Below are positions 1-6,936 of a stretch of DNA of 34,796 nt, piece by piece (the first letter of the stretch is position 1; each line of letters starts with the position of its first letter). The position numbers and the translations under genes are program-made. The stretch is from Pseudomonas fluorescens. Lineage in GTDB: Bacteria > Pseudomonadota > Gammaproteobacteria > Pseudomonadales > Pseudomonadaceae. The stretch lies in NCBI RefSeq assembly GCF_902497745.1, contig NZ_CABVHJ010000007.1, positions 309,767 through 344,562 of the forward strand, written 5' to 3'. The notes below the pieces were generated by a model. That model ran no database searches, had not been told where the DNA came from, and was given only the letters and a program-made list of their open reading frames with translations.

Positions 1-171
1 GATCTCGGTTATGCCGTCACAGTGATTCACGATGCCTGCGCCAGCCGCGACCTGGAATTCAACGGGCTTACTGTGCCGGCCGCCCACGTGCACGCGGCTT
101 TCATGTCAGCGCTGGGTTTTGCCTACGCCAGCGTGGTATCCACTGACCAATTCCTCGCAGCCAATAGCTGA
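1..171 (+). CDS. Isochorismatase-like cysteine hydrolase, C-terminal part
   Basis: An open frame runs from the first base to a TGA at 169-171 and gives 56 residues, so the start is outside the window. It contains GYAVTVIHDACAS followed by VPAAHVHAAF, which resembles the C-terminal beta-strand and helix of isochorismatase/cysteine hydrolase family proteins. The catalytic Asp, Lys and Cys would lie upstream and cannot be checked, so the substrate is unknown. A strong terminator follows 22 bases after the stop, which separates this gene from the yjf operon downstream. The family call is moderately sure; the function is not. Confidence 0.7.
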   Translation, partial: DLGYAVTVIHDACASRDLEFNGLTVPAAHVHAAFMSALGFAYASVVSTDQFLAANS

Positions 172-193
172 GTCATATTTCGCAAAAACACTG

Positions 194-219
194 GGCCCGC
201 GTTATCGCGGGCCTTTTTT
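194..219 (+). terminator. Rho-independent terminator of the hydrolase gene
   Basis: GGCCCGCG and CGCGGGCC pair as a perfect 8-bp stem around a TTAT loop and are followed by six T. It lies just after the stop at 171. Confidence 0.93.
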
Positions 220-235
220 CGCCTGTCATAAAAAT

Positions 236-247
236 CTCACGCGTGAG
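236..247. promoter_or_regulatory. Palindromic operator-like site, copy 1
   Basis: CTCACGCGTGAG is a perfect 12-bp palindrome. An identical copy lies 46 bp downstream at 282-293. The flanks are mirrored: AT before and GCC after here, GG before and AT after in the second copy. This copy lies just upstream of the putative -35 box of the yjf operon. The form suits a dimeric repressor such as a TetR, GntR or LacI family protein, but I cannot name the regulator and none is encoded in the window. Confidence 0.6.
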
Positions 248-250
248 CCA

Positions 251-279
251 TTGATGGGACTTTGAATTGGTTGTAGTGT
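251..279 (+). promoter_or_regulatory. Putative sigma-70 promoter of the yjf operon
   Basis: TTGATG at 251-256 and TAGTGT at 274-279 are separated by 17 bp. The -10 box is a moderate match. Transcription would begin near 286, inside the second palindrome. The promoter sits exactly between two identical operator-like sites, which supports a repressed promoter. No other -35/-10 pair of similar quality is seen before yjfI. Confidence 0.5.
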
Positions 280-281
280 GG

Positions 282-293
282 CTCACGCGTGAG
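282..293. promoter_or_regulatory. Palindromic operator-like site, copy 2
   Basis: This is the second identical CTCACGCGTGAG palindrome. It overlaps the expected transcription start of the yjf operon and ends 23 bases before the yjfI ATG. A protein bound here would block initiation, and two bound dimers 46 bp apart could cooperate or loop. Confidence 0.6.
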
Positions 294-316
294 ATATCCA
301 TAACCGAGCCATTGCC

Positions 317-985
317 ATGAAAAGCCGTACCCCTGCAGCGAAATCAGAGAGTCCCAAGGGGGAGCGCGCGAAACCGTCGGCGAAAAAACCGTCGAGCTTC
401 TATATGAAGCAGATGCGCGCAGGCCTGGCCGCTGCCGGTTATGTGAAACACGAAACTTGGGTGCTTCCCGAAAACCGAAGCTTGCTCAAGCAAATGGAGC
501 AACAGCTACGCCAACCGATTCTGGCTGGCTCTTTCATGTCGGAGAATTACATGAGCGCAGGCAACAACTGGACCATCGATAGCCTCTTCAACGCCCTCAA
601 GGCTCTGGACGAGGTGGCTTCGCAAGAGATCACGCTGTCGCTGATCCAGAGCTCCGAGCCCAGCATCAAGCTGGAAATGAACGAATTCGGCGGTCTGCCG
701 ATTCACATCGCCCTGGCCGGCCAGCAGATCATCGTCGACACCGTGCTGGTGGACATCGATTCGATCTCGAACGTAGCGGCCTTCAACGACGCCGTGTTGC
801 GCAGCCGGGAAATGTTCCCGCTGTCGTCGATCGGTATCGAGTCGATGCCCAACGGGCAGACCGTTTACAACATGTTTGGCGCCCTCAGCGCCGACTCGAG
901 CCTGACCAACGTCGTCACCGAAGTGAAAACCCTGGTCGACAACGTGCAGCGCGCGAGTGAAGCCTTCGAACACTTCTTCAAGTAA
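317..985 (+). CDS. yjfI: DUF2170 family protein YjfI
   Basis: The 222-residue product is the first gene of the operon. Residues 1-28 are rich in Lys, Ser and Pro and look disordered. From about residue 30 (SFYMKQMRAGLAAAGYVKHE) the sequence resembles E. coli YjfI, a DUF2170 protein. No signal peptide or membrane segment is visible, so it is probably cytoplasmic. Its role is unknown; in this operon type it always accompanies a PspA-like protein. The ribosome site before the ATG is weak (CGAG). The next gene starts 17 bases after the TAA behind AAGGA, which suggests coupled expression. Confidence 0.85.
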   Translation: MKSRTPAAKSESPKGERAKPSAKKPSSFYMKQMRAGLAAAGYVKHETWVLPENRSLLKQMEQQLRQPILAGSFMSENYMSAGNNWTIDSLFNALKALDEVASQEITLSLIQSSEPSIKLEMNEFGGLPIHIALAGQQIIVDTVLVDIDSISNVAAFNDAVLRSREMFPLSSIGIESMPNGQTVYNMFGALSADSSLTNVVTEVKTLVDNVQRASEAFEHFFK

Positions 986-1002
986 TCAACAAGGAATATC
1001 CA

Positions 1003-1701
1003 ATGACTCAGTCCATCTGGAGCAAGTTGTTCACCGCACTGCGCGGCGGCGCCAATGAAGTCGGCGAAGCGATCGCGGACCAACAGGCCCTGCGCATCCT
1101 CGATCAGGAAATCCGTGATGCCGACAGCGCGCTGTCGAACGCTCGTCGCGAACTGGTCACCATCATGGCCAAACACAAACTGGCCGCCGACCGCGTGAGC
1201 GAGTACGACGCCAAGATCAAGGATCTGGAAGCCAAAGCCGTCTCGGCGCTGAATGCCGGCCGTGAAGACCTGGCGCTGGAAGTGGCCGAAGCGATTTCGA
1301 CCCTGACCAACGAACTGGATGTTGAGAAAAAGCAGAGCGACGAGTTCGGCACTTACGCCGAAAACATGCGCAAAGACATCAGCAAGGCCGAATCGCGGAT
1401 CAAGAGCCTGCGCCAGCAAGTAGACATGGCCAAGGCCCGCGAAAGCGTGCAGAAAGCCCAGGTCAGCGCCTCCATTGCCAGTGGCGGTGCCAATGGCAAA
1501 CTGGAAACGGCGGTCGGTACGTTGAACCGCCTGCAAGCCAAACAGCAGCAACGTGCTGCCGAGCTGAGCGCGGCGGACGAACTGGCTGACGCGTCGACCG
1601 GCAACGACCTGGAACGCAAACTGCGCGACGCCGGCATTACGCCGAACGAAGGCAGCGCCAACGCGATTCTTGAGCGTCTGAAGCAAAAGTCCACGCAGTA
1701 A
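1003..1701 (+). CDS. yjfJ: PspA/IM30 family membrane-stress protein YjfJ
   Basis: The 232-residue product is almost entirely charged, heptad-like helix, as expected of PspA/IM30 (ESCRT-III-like) proteins. The N-terminus MTQSIWSKLFTALRGGANE is the amphipathic membrane-binding helix, and helices with repeated Glu, Lys and Ala then run to about residue 200. PspA proteins bind stressed inner membranes and help maintain them. The ribosome site AAGGA lies 8 bases before the ATG. No pspF, pspB or pspC is nearby, so this is the YjfJ type that travels with YjfI and YjfK-C. A REPIN follows the stop and separates it from yjfK. Confidence 0.92.
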   Translation: MTQSIWSKLFTALRGGANEVGEAIADQQALRILDQEIRDADSALSNARRELVTIMAKHKLAADRVSEYDAKIKDLEAKAVSALNAGREDLALEVAEAISTLTNELDVEKKQSDEFGTYAENMRKDISKAESRIKSLRQQVDMAKARESVQKAQVSASIASGGANGKLETAVGTLNRLQAKQQQRAAELSAADELADASTGNDLERKLRDAGITPNEGSANAILERLKQKSTQ

Positions 1702-1718
1702 ACACTGCGCAAAAAACC

Positions 1719-1808
1719 TGTGGGAGCGAGCTTGCTCGCGAAAGCGTCGTATCAGTCGACATCAATGTTGACTGACACGCCCTCTTCGCGAGCAAGCTCG
1801 CTCCCACA
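1719..1808. repeat. REPIN: two inverted Pseudomonas REP elements
   Basis: TGTGGGAGCGAGCTTGCTCG... at 1719-1742 is matched by its reverse complement at 1785-1808. Between them lies a smaller imperfect inverted repeat (TCAGTCGACAT / ATGTTGACTGA). This is the REP doublet form typical of the P. fluorescens group, moved by RAYT transposases. No RAYT gene is in the window. It sits within the yjf operon, between yjfJ and yjfK, and can form a long hairpin in the transcript. A -10-like TACACT at 1856-1861 lies just after it, without a clear -35. Confidence 0.93.
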
Positions 1809-1913
1809 TGGTTTATGGCGTAGAAATCGCTATCCTCGTTCGCCGCTCAGCCCGGTACACTAGCCACGCTTTTTCGCCGACGAACACCTCCACCCGCTTC
1901 AAGGAACGTACCC

Positions 1914-2564
1914 ATGGGATGGTTTAAAGACTTGCTGGGCACCAGCAACTGGCAGACCGCTGCGCCGACGCCGACCGTTGTCAGCGGTCCACTCGGCATG
2001 GCGCAAGGCAAAGCCGTCAGGTTCGATACGACGCTGGCGCTGTTGCTCGACGGTTCGACCACGGTGCGCGTGCCCTTCGATCAGGCGATCTGGAGCCACG
2101 GCTGGGTCGACCTCGGCCAGTCCAACAAACTGCACCGCTATTACATGAACGACGAGGACTTCTGGCTGCAGATCCACGTTACCGGTGACGATCAGATCGA
2201 ATCGGTCACGCTGTTCAATTACCTCAGCTACGTAACAGTCAACAGTGACGCCGAACTGCAGCGCCTGGCCGGCCCCAACAGCCAGATCGGCCTGCCCGGC
2301 TACAACCACGACGGCGTCGAATACACCCGCGAGTGGGGCACTGAACAAGGCCAGACCGAACTCGTACCGATGACCGAACAAGTGGTCAATCCGGACGAGA
2401 GCTACACCATCGAACATCACTCCATGCTTTATGCGCGCGAGACCGGCCTGACCGATCGCCGCGAATTGCTGCTGTTCTCCGTCGAACAGGACGAAGAAGG
2501 CACCGTCAGCCTGAGCACCTCGCTGGGCATTTCGCTGTACACGACAGATCTGAGCACCATTTAA
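1914..2564 (+). CDS. yjfK: DUF2491 family protein YjfK
   Basis: The 216-residue soluble, acidic product starts MGWFKDLLG and matches the DUF2491 family (E. coli YjfK). Characteristic stretches are WSHGWVDLGQSNKLHRYYM and DEDFWLQIHVTG, which suggest a beta-rich fold. No catalytic motif is evident and the function is unknown. The start is supported by AAGGA 8 bases upstream. It is separated from yjfJ by 212 bases that contain the REPIN, but only 15 bases separate it from yjfL, so yjfK to yjfC form a tight unit that might also have its own weak promoter. Confidence 0.85.
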   Translation: MGWFKDLLGTSNWQTAAPTPTVVSGPLGMAQGKAVRFDTTLALLLDGSTTVRVPFDQAIWSHGWVDLGQSNKLHRYYMNDEDFWLQIHVTGDDQIESVTLFNYLSYVTVNSDAELQRLAGPNSQIGLPGYNHDGVEYTREWGTEQGQTELVPMTEQVVNPDESYTIEHHSMLYARETGLTDRRELLLFSVEQDEEGTVSLSTSLGISLYTTDLSTI

Positions 2565-2579
2565 AAAAGGAAGTTTTTC

Positions 2580-3005
2580 ATGCTGGAAGTGCTGGCCGTT
2601 TCCCTGAACAAAACCGCGCTGGTCGGTTTCGTCGTCTACCTCATCGGCGCCGTACTGCTGTTCATGCTGTTTCAATTTGTCTACACGCGCATCACGCCGC
2701 ACAAAGAGTTCGAGCTGATTCGCTCCGGCAACATCGCCGCAGCAATCGCCCTGTCCGGCGCGATCATCGGCTTCGCGATTCCGGCCAGTAACGTGATTGC
2801 ATTTTCGGTCAATGTTCTCGATTTCGTGCTCTGGGCGGTGATTGCCGCCGTCGTGCAACTGCTGGCGTTTCTGGCCACGGGTCTGGTGCTCAAAGGCACT
2901 TCGCAACGCATCGCCAACGGTGAAATTGCTTCGGGTATCTATGTCGCTGCGGTCGCAATCAGCGTCGGCATGCTCAATGCGGCGTGCATGACACCGTCCA
3001 ACTGA
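2580..3005 (+). CDS. yjfL: DUF350 inner-membrane protein YjfL
   Basis: The 141-residue product has four hydrophobic segments at about residues 13-36, 50-72, 78-102 and 115-135, joined by short loops (FVYTRITPHKEFELIRSGN between the first two). This is the DUF350/YjfL layout. It is an integral membrane protein of unknown activity and may be the membrane partner of the PspA-like YjfJ. A clear AAGGAAG ribosome site precedes the ATG. The stop lies 17 bases before the yjfM start. Confidence 0.88.
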   Translation: MLEVLAVSLNKTALVGFVVYLIGAVLLFMLFQFVYTRITPHKEFELIRSGNIAAAIALSGAIIGFAIPASNVIAFSVNVLDFVLWAVIAAVVQLLAFLATGLVLKGTSQRIANGEIASGIYVAAVAISVGMLNAACMTPSN

Positions 3006-3022
3006 TCGGCAGGAAGCCTTCG

Positions 3023-3718
3023 ATGAAACGCAGCAAATACGTTCAGCTGTCCCTCGCGGCCTCGGTGGCCATGGCTATTTCCGGCCAGGTGACAGCCGCG
3101 GATCAACCGCGCAATTTCCAGAGTCTGGAACAGTGTGTCGGCGCCGAAGTGGCTGCCGATGTCTGCTCCAGCGCCTACGTCGCCGCCCTGACCGAACACC
3201 GGCGCATCGCCCCGGCGTACGACGACAAGACCAAGTGCGATGCGGATTTTGCCGCTGACTGGTGTCAGAAGAATTCCGACGGCCGCTTCGTGCCGAAACT
3301 CGGCGGCTTCAAAGTGCCGAAAGACGGTGAGCCTGCGCAGAATCTCGACGCCATCGCCGGCGCGCAAATGCCTGCGGGTGATGCGGCGGCTGTGCAGAGT
3401 GTGCAAAACACTTCGCACACCTCCAGTGGCGGTGGCAACGGTTGGCTGACCGGTTGGCTGATCGGCAACGCAATGAGCAACAACGCCGAACGCACGGTTT
3501 ACCGCGATCGCGAAACGCGCCAGCCCTACAACACCTCGACGCAGTACCGCAGAGCCGACACCACGACGCGTAGCCAAGCGGATTACGAGAGCAGTAAAAG
3601 CAAACCGGTCAACGTGGCTTCTTCGACCTCACGCGGCGGCTTCGGCAGCCAGTCGAGTGCGCGTAGCGGCTGGGGTGGTTGGGGCAGCAGTTCTGGTTCT
3701 GGTCGTTCGAGCAGCTGA
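3023..3718 (+). CDS. yjfM: DUF1190 exported protein YjfM
   Basis: The 231-residue product has a signal peptide: a basic MKRSKY start, a hydrophobic core and a probable cut after QVTA near residue 25. The mature part has four Cys (C38, C48, C72, C81) in the spacing of the DUF1190 family. The last third is low-complexity Gly/Ser/Thr, ending GSGRSSS. It is probably periplasmic or surface-associated, possibly anchored in the outer envelope. The ATG at 3023 is preferred over the in-frame one at 2984 because AGGAAG lies 6 bases before it and it begins the signal peptide. The stop is 2 bases from the yjfC ATG. Confidence 0.85.
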   Translation: MKRSKYVQLSLAASVAMAISGQVTAADQPRNFQSLEQCVGAEVAADVCSSAYVAALTEHRRIAPAYDDKTKCDADFAADWCQKNSDGRFVPKLGGFKVPKDGEPAQNLDAIAGAQMPAGDAAAVQSVQNTSHTSSGGGNGWLTGWLIGNAMSNNAERTVYRDRETRQPYNTSTQYRRADTTTRSQADYESSKSKPVNVASSTSRGGFGSQSSARSGWGGWGSSSGSGRSSS

Positions 3719-3720
3719 CG

Positions 3721-4878
3721 ATGAAGAAGATCCTCTGCGCCGAGCGCCCCGACTGGAAACAGACCGCCGAGAGCCTCGGCTTCATGTTTCACACTATCGA
3801 CGATGAGCCGTACTGGGACGAAAGCGCGTACTACCAGTTCACGCTCGCGCAAATCGAAAACGATCTCGAAGACCCGACCACCGAACTGCACGAGATGTGC
3901 ATGGATCTGGTCGACCGTGTGGTCAACAGCGAAGAGTTGCTGGATCGCCTGAGCATCCCGGCGGCGTACTACGACATGATCCGCACGTCCTGGCGGGAAG
4001 GTCATCCGCATCTGTATGGGCGCATGGACTTTTCCTACAGCGGCAACGGCCCGGCGAAGCTGCTGGAGCTCAACTACGACACGCCAACCAGTCTTTACGA
4101 AGCGGCGGCGTTCCAGTGGGGCTGGCTGGAGCAATGCATCGAGCGCGGCACGCTGCCGCGCCATGCCGACCAGTTCAACAGCATCGATACCAAGCTGCAT
4201 CAGGCCTTCGCCGAGCTGCAACTGAAGCGGCCGTTCTACTTCGCCTCAATGAAAGATTCGGTCGAAGACAAGGGCACCACGGATTACCTGCGCTTGATTG
4301 CCGAAAAGGTCGGTATCGAATCGCGGCATATCGATATTGAAGACATCGGCTTGACCGCTGAAGGTCGCTTTGTTGATCTGGAGGATCGCTGGATCCCGCA
4401 CCTGTTCAAGCTGCATGCCTGGGAGTTTATCTTCCACGAACCGTTCGGCGCGGCGATTGCCGAGTGCGACACGCAGTTTTTCGAACCGGCATGGAAAGCC
4501 ATCCTGTCAAACAAAGGCGCGCTGCCGTTGCTGTGGGAACTGCACAAGGGCCATCCGAATCTGCTCGCGGCGCATCTCGATCCGGATCCAGCCAGTGCTG
4601 TGCCCAGGGGCTGGGTGCGCAAACCGTACTTTTCCCGGGAAGGTGCCAACATCGAACTGCAAACGGCGCAAGGTCTGATTGTCAAAGAGGACGGACCCTA
4701 CACCGATGCGCCATTCGTCCTGCAGGAATTTGCGCCACTGCCAAAGTTCGATGACAGCTACACGCTCATCGGTTCCTGGGTGATTGGCGATCAGGCGGCG
4801 GGGATTGGCGTGCGTGAGGACAACAGTCTGATCACCAAGGATTCAAGCCGGTTTCTGCCGCATTTGATCCTCGATTGA
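3721..4878 (+). CDS. yjfC: Glutathionylspermidine synthase-like ATP-grasp ligase YjfC
   Basis: The 385-residue product matches the C-terminal synthetase domain of glutathionylspermidine synthase (YgiC/YjfC type), without the amidase domain. Visible family motifs are RMDFSYSGNGPAKLLELNYDTPTSLYE near residues 100-127 (shown here as the acidic metal and ATP-binding region), WELHKGHPNLLAAH, and KEDGPYTDAPFVLQEF near the C-terminus. Such enzymes form an amide bond between a carboxylate and an amine with ATP; the substrate of YjfC is not established. It closes the operon, 2 bases after yjfM, and a strong terminator follows. The frame upstream to 3679 lacks a ribosome site. Confidence 0.88.
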   Translation: MKKILCAERPDWKQTAESLGFMFHTIDDEPYWDESAYYQFTLAQIENDLEDPTTELHEMCMDLVDRVVNSEELLDRLSIPAAYYDMIRTSWREGHPHLYGRMDFSYSGNGPAKLLELNYDTPTSLYEAAAFQWGWLEQCIERGTLPRHADQFNSIDTKLHQAFAELQLKRPFYFASMKDSVEDKGTTDYLRLIAEKVGIESRHIDIEDIGLTAEGRFVDLEDRWIPHLFKLHAWEFIFHEPFGAAIAECDTQFFEPAWKAILSNKGALPLLWELHKGHPNLLAAHLDPDPASAVPRGWVRKPYFSREGANIELQTAQGLIVKEDGPYTDAPFVLQEFAPLPKFDDSYTLIGSWVIGDQAAGIGVREDNSLITKDSSRFLPHLILD

Positions 4879-4904
4879 TCGCTTCGGCACGGCAGGGGCC
4901 GGGC

Positions 4905-4941
4905 AAAAAAAACCGTAGCGTTGGTGCGCTACGGTTTTTTT
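4905..4941. terminator. Bidirectional terminator between yjfC and the acyltransferase
   Basis: An A-run, the stem AAACCGTAGCG / CGCTACGGTTT, a TTGGTG loop and seven T form a terminator usable on both strands. It ends the yjf operon (+) and the convergent acyltransferase gene (-). Confidence 0.93.
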
Positions 4942-4952
4942 ATGGCTGTGGC

Positions 4953-6158
4953 TTACGACAGCTCTGTCGTGCGCGAGCGATCCGTAATCGAAGCATCCGC
5001 ATTGGCGGTCTCGGTGGCGGCAATGCCGGCCATCCTGCGACGGGAGATTTCCGCGCCGCGACGACGCAATGGTGTTTCGACAAACCGATAATTCAGTTCA
5101 CTACACACCAGCATGATCAACAACGACGTGAGCAAGAGTTCAACCGTGTAGTCCGCCCCCAGCGTCCCGCCATTGCTGCCGGCCATGCGCGTCCAGATTT
5201 CGGTACTCAGGTGGTAAGCGAATACATGCACGACGTACAAGGCGTATGAGCGCGAGCCCAGCCAGTCGAACAACCCGCGCAACAGCGCAGGACAATAGAT
5301 GTAGCCTTTGTCGTAACTGGCCAGCCAGACCATGATCACTGCGGTTATCGCGATCAGGCCGACAGCAATCGGCATTACAAGCAATTGCGCCGCAATGGCA
5401 CCCAACATGTACAGAAGCCCCAGGGTCAGCGCCAGGCGCTTGAACAGACTGGCGCCGAGCGCGACCGGCTCAAGTTCCTTGTACAGCGACGTGCGTGTGA
5501 ACAGGCAGAGCAGAATCCCCCACATCATCGCATCGAGCCGGAACGAAAAAAGCATCGGTGCCGGCGCCGCACCAAAGGCATTGCGATCAAAGCCGAACTG
5601 CGCGGCGATCAGCGCGATCAAGACAATCACCCGCCAGCGTGTCGAGGTCACCAGCAACAGGAACAACGGGAAGATGAAGTAAAACTGCTCCTCCAGCGCC
5701 AGGCTCCAATACACCGAGTTAGGCCCCAGAATCGCGCCGTACTGATTGGCCAGATTGCCCGAAAATGTCGCAACAGCGGTGAAGCTGCGCAAATTGTCGA
5801 ACCAGGACTGGAAGGCGTTCGACTGGTTGAAGAAAATCGAGAACACCAGTGGGATCAATACCCACAGCCATGCCGTCGGCAGAAGGCGATACGCACGGCG
5901 GATCCAGAAGGAAGTCGCGGCCATGCCAAACCGGTTCTGCTGCCGGTTTTTATCGAAATAATCGAGATAAGCCTTACTGACCACGTATCCGGAAATGCAG
6001 AAGAACAGATCCACCCCGGTCCAGGGTGAATACACCGTGAACAGTTTGGTCAGGAACACTCCCTGAAACGGCAGCAATTGAGGAAGATGGGCCATGATCG
6101 TCATGAGGATGGCCGCCCCGCGCAAATACTCGATTTCCTTGTTTTTGCTACTGCTCAT
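4953..6158 (-). CDS. Acyltransferase 3 (OafA/YrhL-type) membrane protein
   Basis: The 401-residue product has about ten hydrophobic segments and the acyltransferase-3 signature set. These are EIEYLRGAAILMTIMAH with Arg13 and His24, GVDLFFCISGYVVSKAY, RRAYRLLPTAWLW, and YWSLALEEQFYFIFPLFLL. The C-terminal end is basic and then Thr/Ser-rich. Members transfer acetyl or other acyl groups to exported sugars, lipids or O-antigen at the inner membrane; the acceptor here is unknown. The start MSSSKN at 6158 is chosen because the longer frame (to 6224) adds residues unlike the family. It stands alone, with no polysaccharide genes around it. Confidence 0.87.
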   Translation of the reverse strand: MSSSKNKEIEYLRGAAILMTIMAHLPQLLPFQGVFLTKLFTVYSPWTGVDLFFCISGYVVSKAYLDYFDKNRQQNRFGMAATSFWIRRAYRLLPTAWLWVLIPLVFSIFFNQSNAFQSWFDNLRSFTAVATFSGNLANQYGAILGPNSVYWSLALEEQFYFIFPLFLLLVTSTRWRVIVLIALIAAQFGFDRNAFGAAPAPMLFSFRLDAMMWGILLCLFTRTSLYKELEPVALGASLFKRLALTLGLLYMLGAIAAQLLVMPIAVGLIAITAVIMVWLASYDKGYIYCPALLRGLFDWLGSRSYALYVVHVFAYHLSTEIWTRMAGSNGGTLGADYTVELLLTSLLIMLVCSELNYRFVETPLRRRGAEISRRRMAGIAATETANADASITDRSRTTELS

Positions 6159-6356
6159 TGGACTCTCTTGTTGTTGTGTATGAACAGACTGCAAAGCTGT
6201 TCTGGCGAAGACGGGCAGGTTCAACAGACGACGGCACGGATCATGGAACGGCTGGCAACAGCCTTCAAGACTCTGAGCGTAACTTTATCGGGATATCGAC
6301 GAAGACTGGCTGGTCAGTTGGCGGTCATCACCTTGAAACGCGCCCCCAGAAACGAC

Positions 6357-6381
6357 AAAACCCCCGCAATGCGGGGGTTTT
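6357..6381 (-). terminator. Terminator of ssb
   Basis: AAAACCCCCGC and GCGGGGGTTTT pair around an AAT loop. The run of T on the minus strand follows the ssb stop by about 18 bases. Confidence 0.93.
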
Positions 6382-6399
6382 GGTTAAATCAGATCAACA

Positions 6400-6927
6400 T
6401 CAGAACGGAATATCGTCATCAAAGCTGTCGAAATCCGGAGCCGGTTGCGGTGCGGCCTGCTGTGGAGCCGGAGCCGAACGCTGCTGTGGAGCCGACTGCT
6501 GCGGGCGCGGAGCCTGCTGACGTGGAGCAGATGGCGCCGACTGCTGGTAGTTGTTGCCACCGCCCTGCTGATCGCCCTGTTGTGGACGGCCGCCGAGCAG
6601 TTGCATGGTGCCTTGCATGTCGACCACGATTTCAGTGGTGTAACGCTTGATACCGTCTTTTTCCCACTCGCGGGTCTGCAGCTTGCCTTCGATGTACACC
6701 TGCGAACCCTTGCGCAGGTATTCGCCGGCGATTTCGGCAACCTTGCCGAACATCGAAACACGGTGCCACTCGGTCTTCTCGACCTTCTGACCGGTTTGCT
6801 TGTCGGTCCACTGTTCGCTGGTGGCCAGACTCAGGTTGGTCACGGCGTTACCGTTAGGCAGGTAGCGAACTTCGGGATCCTGGCCGCAAGTGCCGACCAA
6901 TATGACTTTGTTAACCCCACGGGCCAT
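6400..6927 (-). CDS. ssb: Single-stranded DNA-binding protein SSB
   Basis: The 175-residue product starts [22 protein letters not shown]. It has an OB-fold to about residue 110 ([37 protein letters not shown]). A Gln/Pro/Gly/Ala-rich linker follows, ending in the acidic tip [11 protein letters not shown] that docks repair and replication partners. SSB works as a tetramer on single-stranded DNA. The start is 9 bases after the stop of the MFS gene upstream on the same strand, so the two may be co-transcribed. Both are next to uvrA, as in P. aeruginosa. Confidence 0.97.
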   Translation of the reverse strand: MARGVNKVILVGTCGQDPEVRYLPNGNAVTNLSLATSEQWTDKQTGQKVEKTEWHRVSMFGKVAEIAGEYLRKGSQVYIEGKLQTREWEKDGIKRYTTEIVVDMQGTMQLLGGRPQQGDQQGGGNNYQQSAPSAPRQQAPRPQQSAPQQRSAPAPQQAAPQPAPDFDSFDDDIPF

Positions 6928-6936
6928 AACGTTCTC

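Noticed and set aside
1719..1808. Inverted repeats as a possible CRISPR or insertion sequence end
   Set aside because: There are only two elements, in inverted orientation with the standard Pseudomonas REP sequence and no transposase; it is a REPIN.
1899..2906. A 335-codon minus-strand frame opposite yjfK and yjfL
   Set aside because: The plus-strand genes have ribosome sites, family matches and tight operon spacing. The antisense product is rich in Arg, Gln and His and unlike any family I know.
4953..6158. Acyltransferase as a seventh member of the yjf system
   Set aside because: It is convergent with yjfC and separated by a bidirectional terminator, so co-expression is not supported by the sequence.
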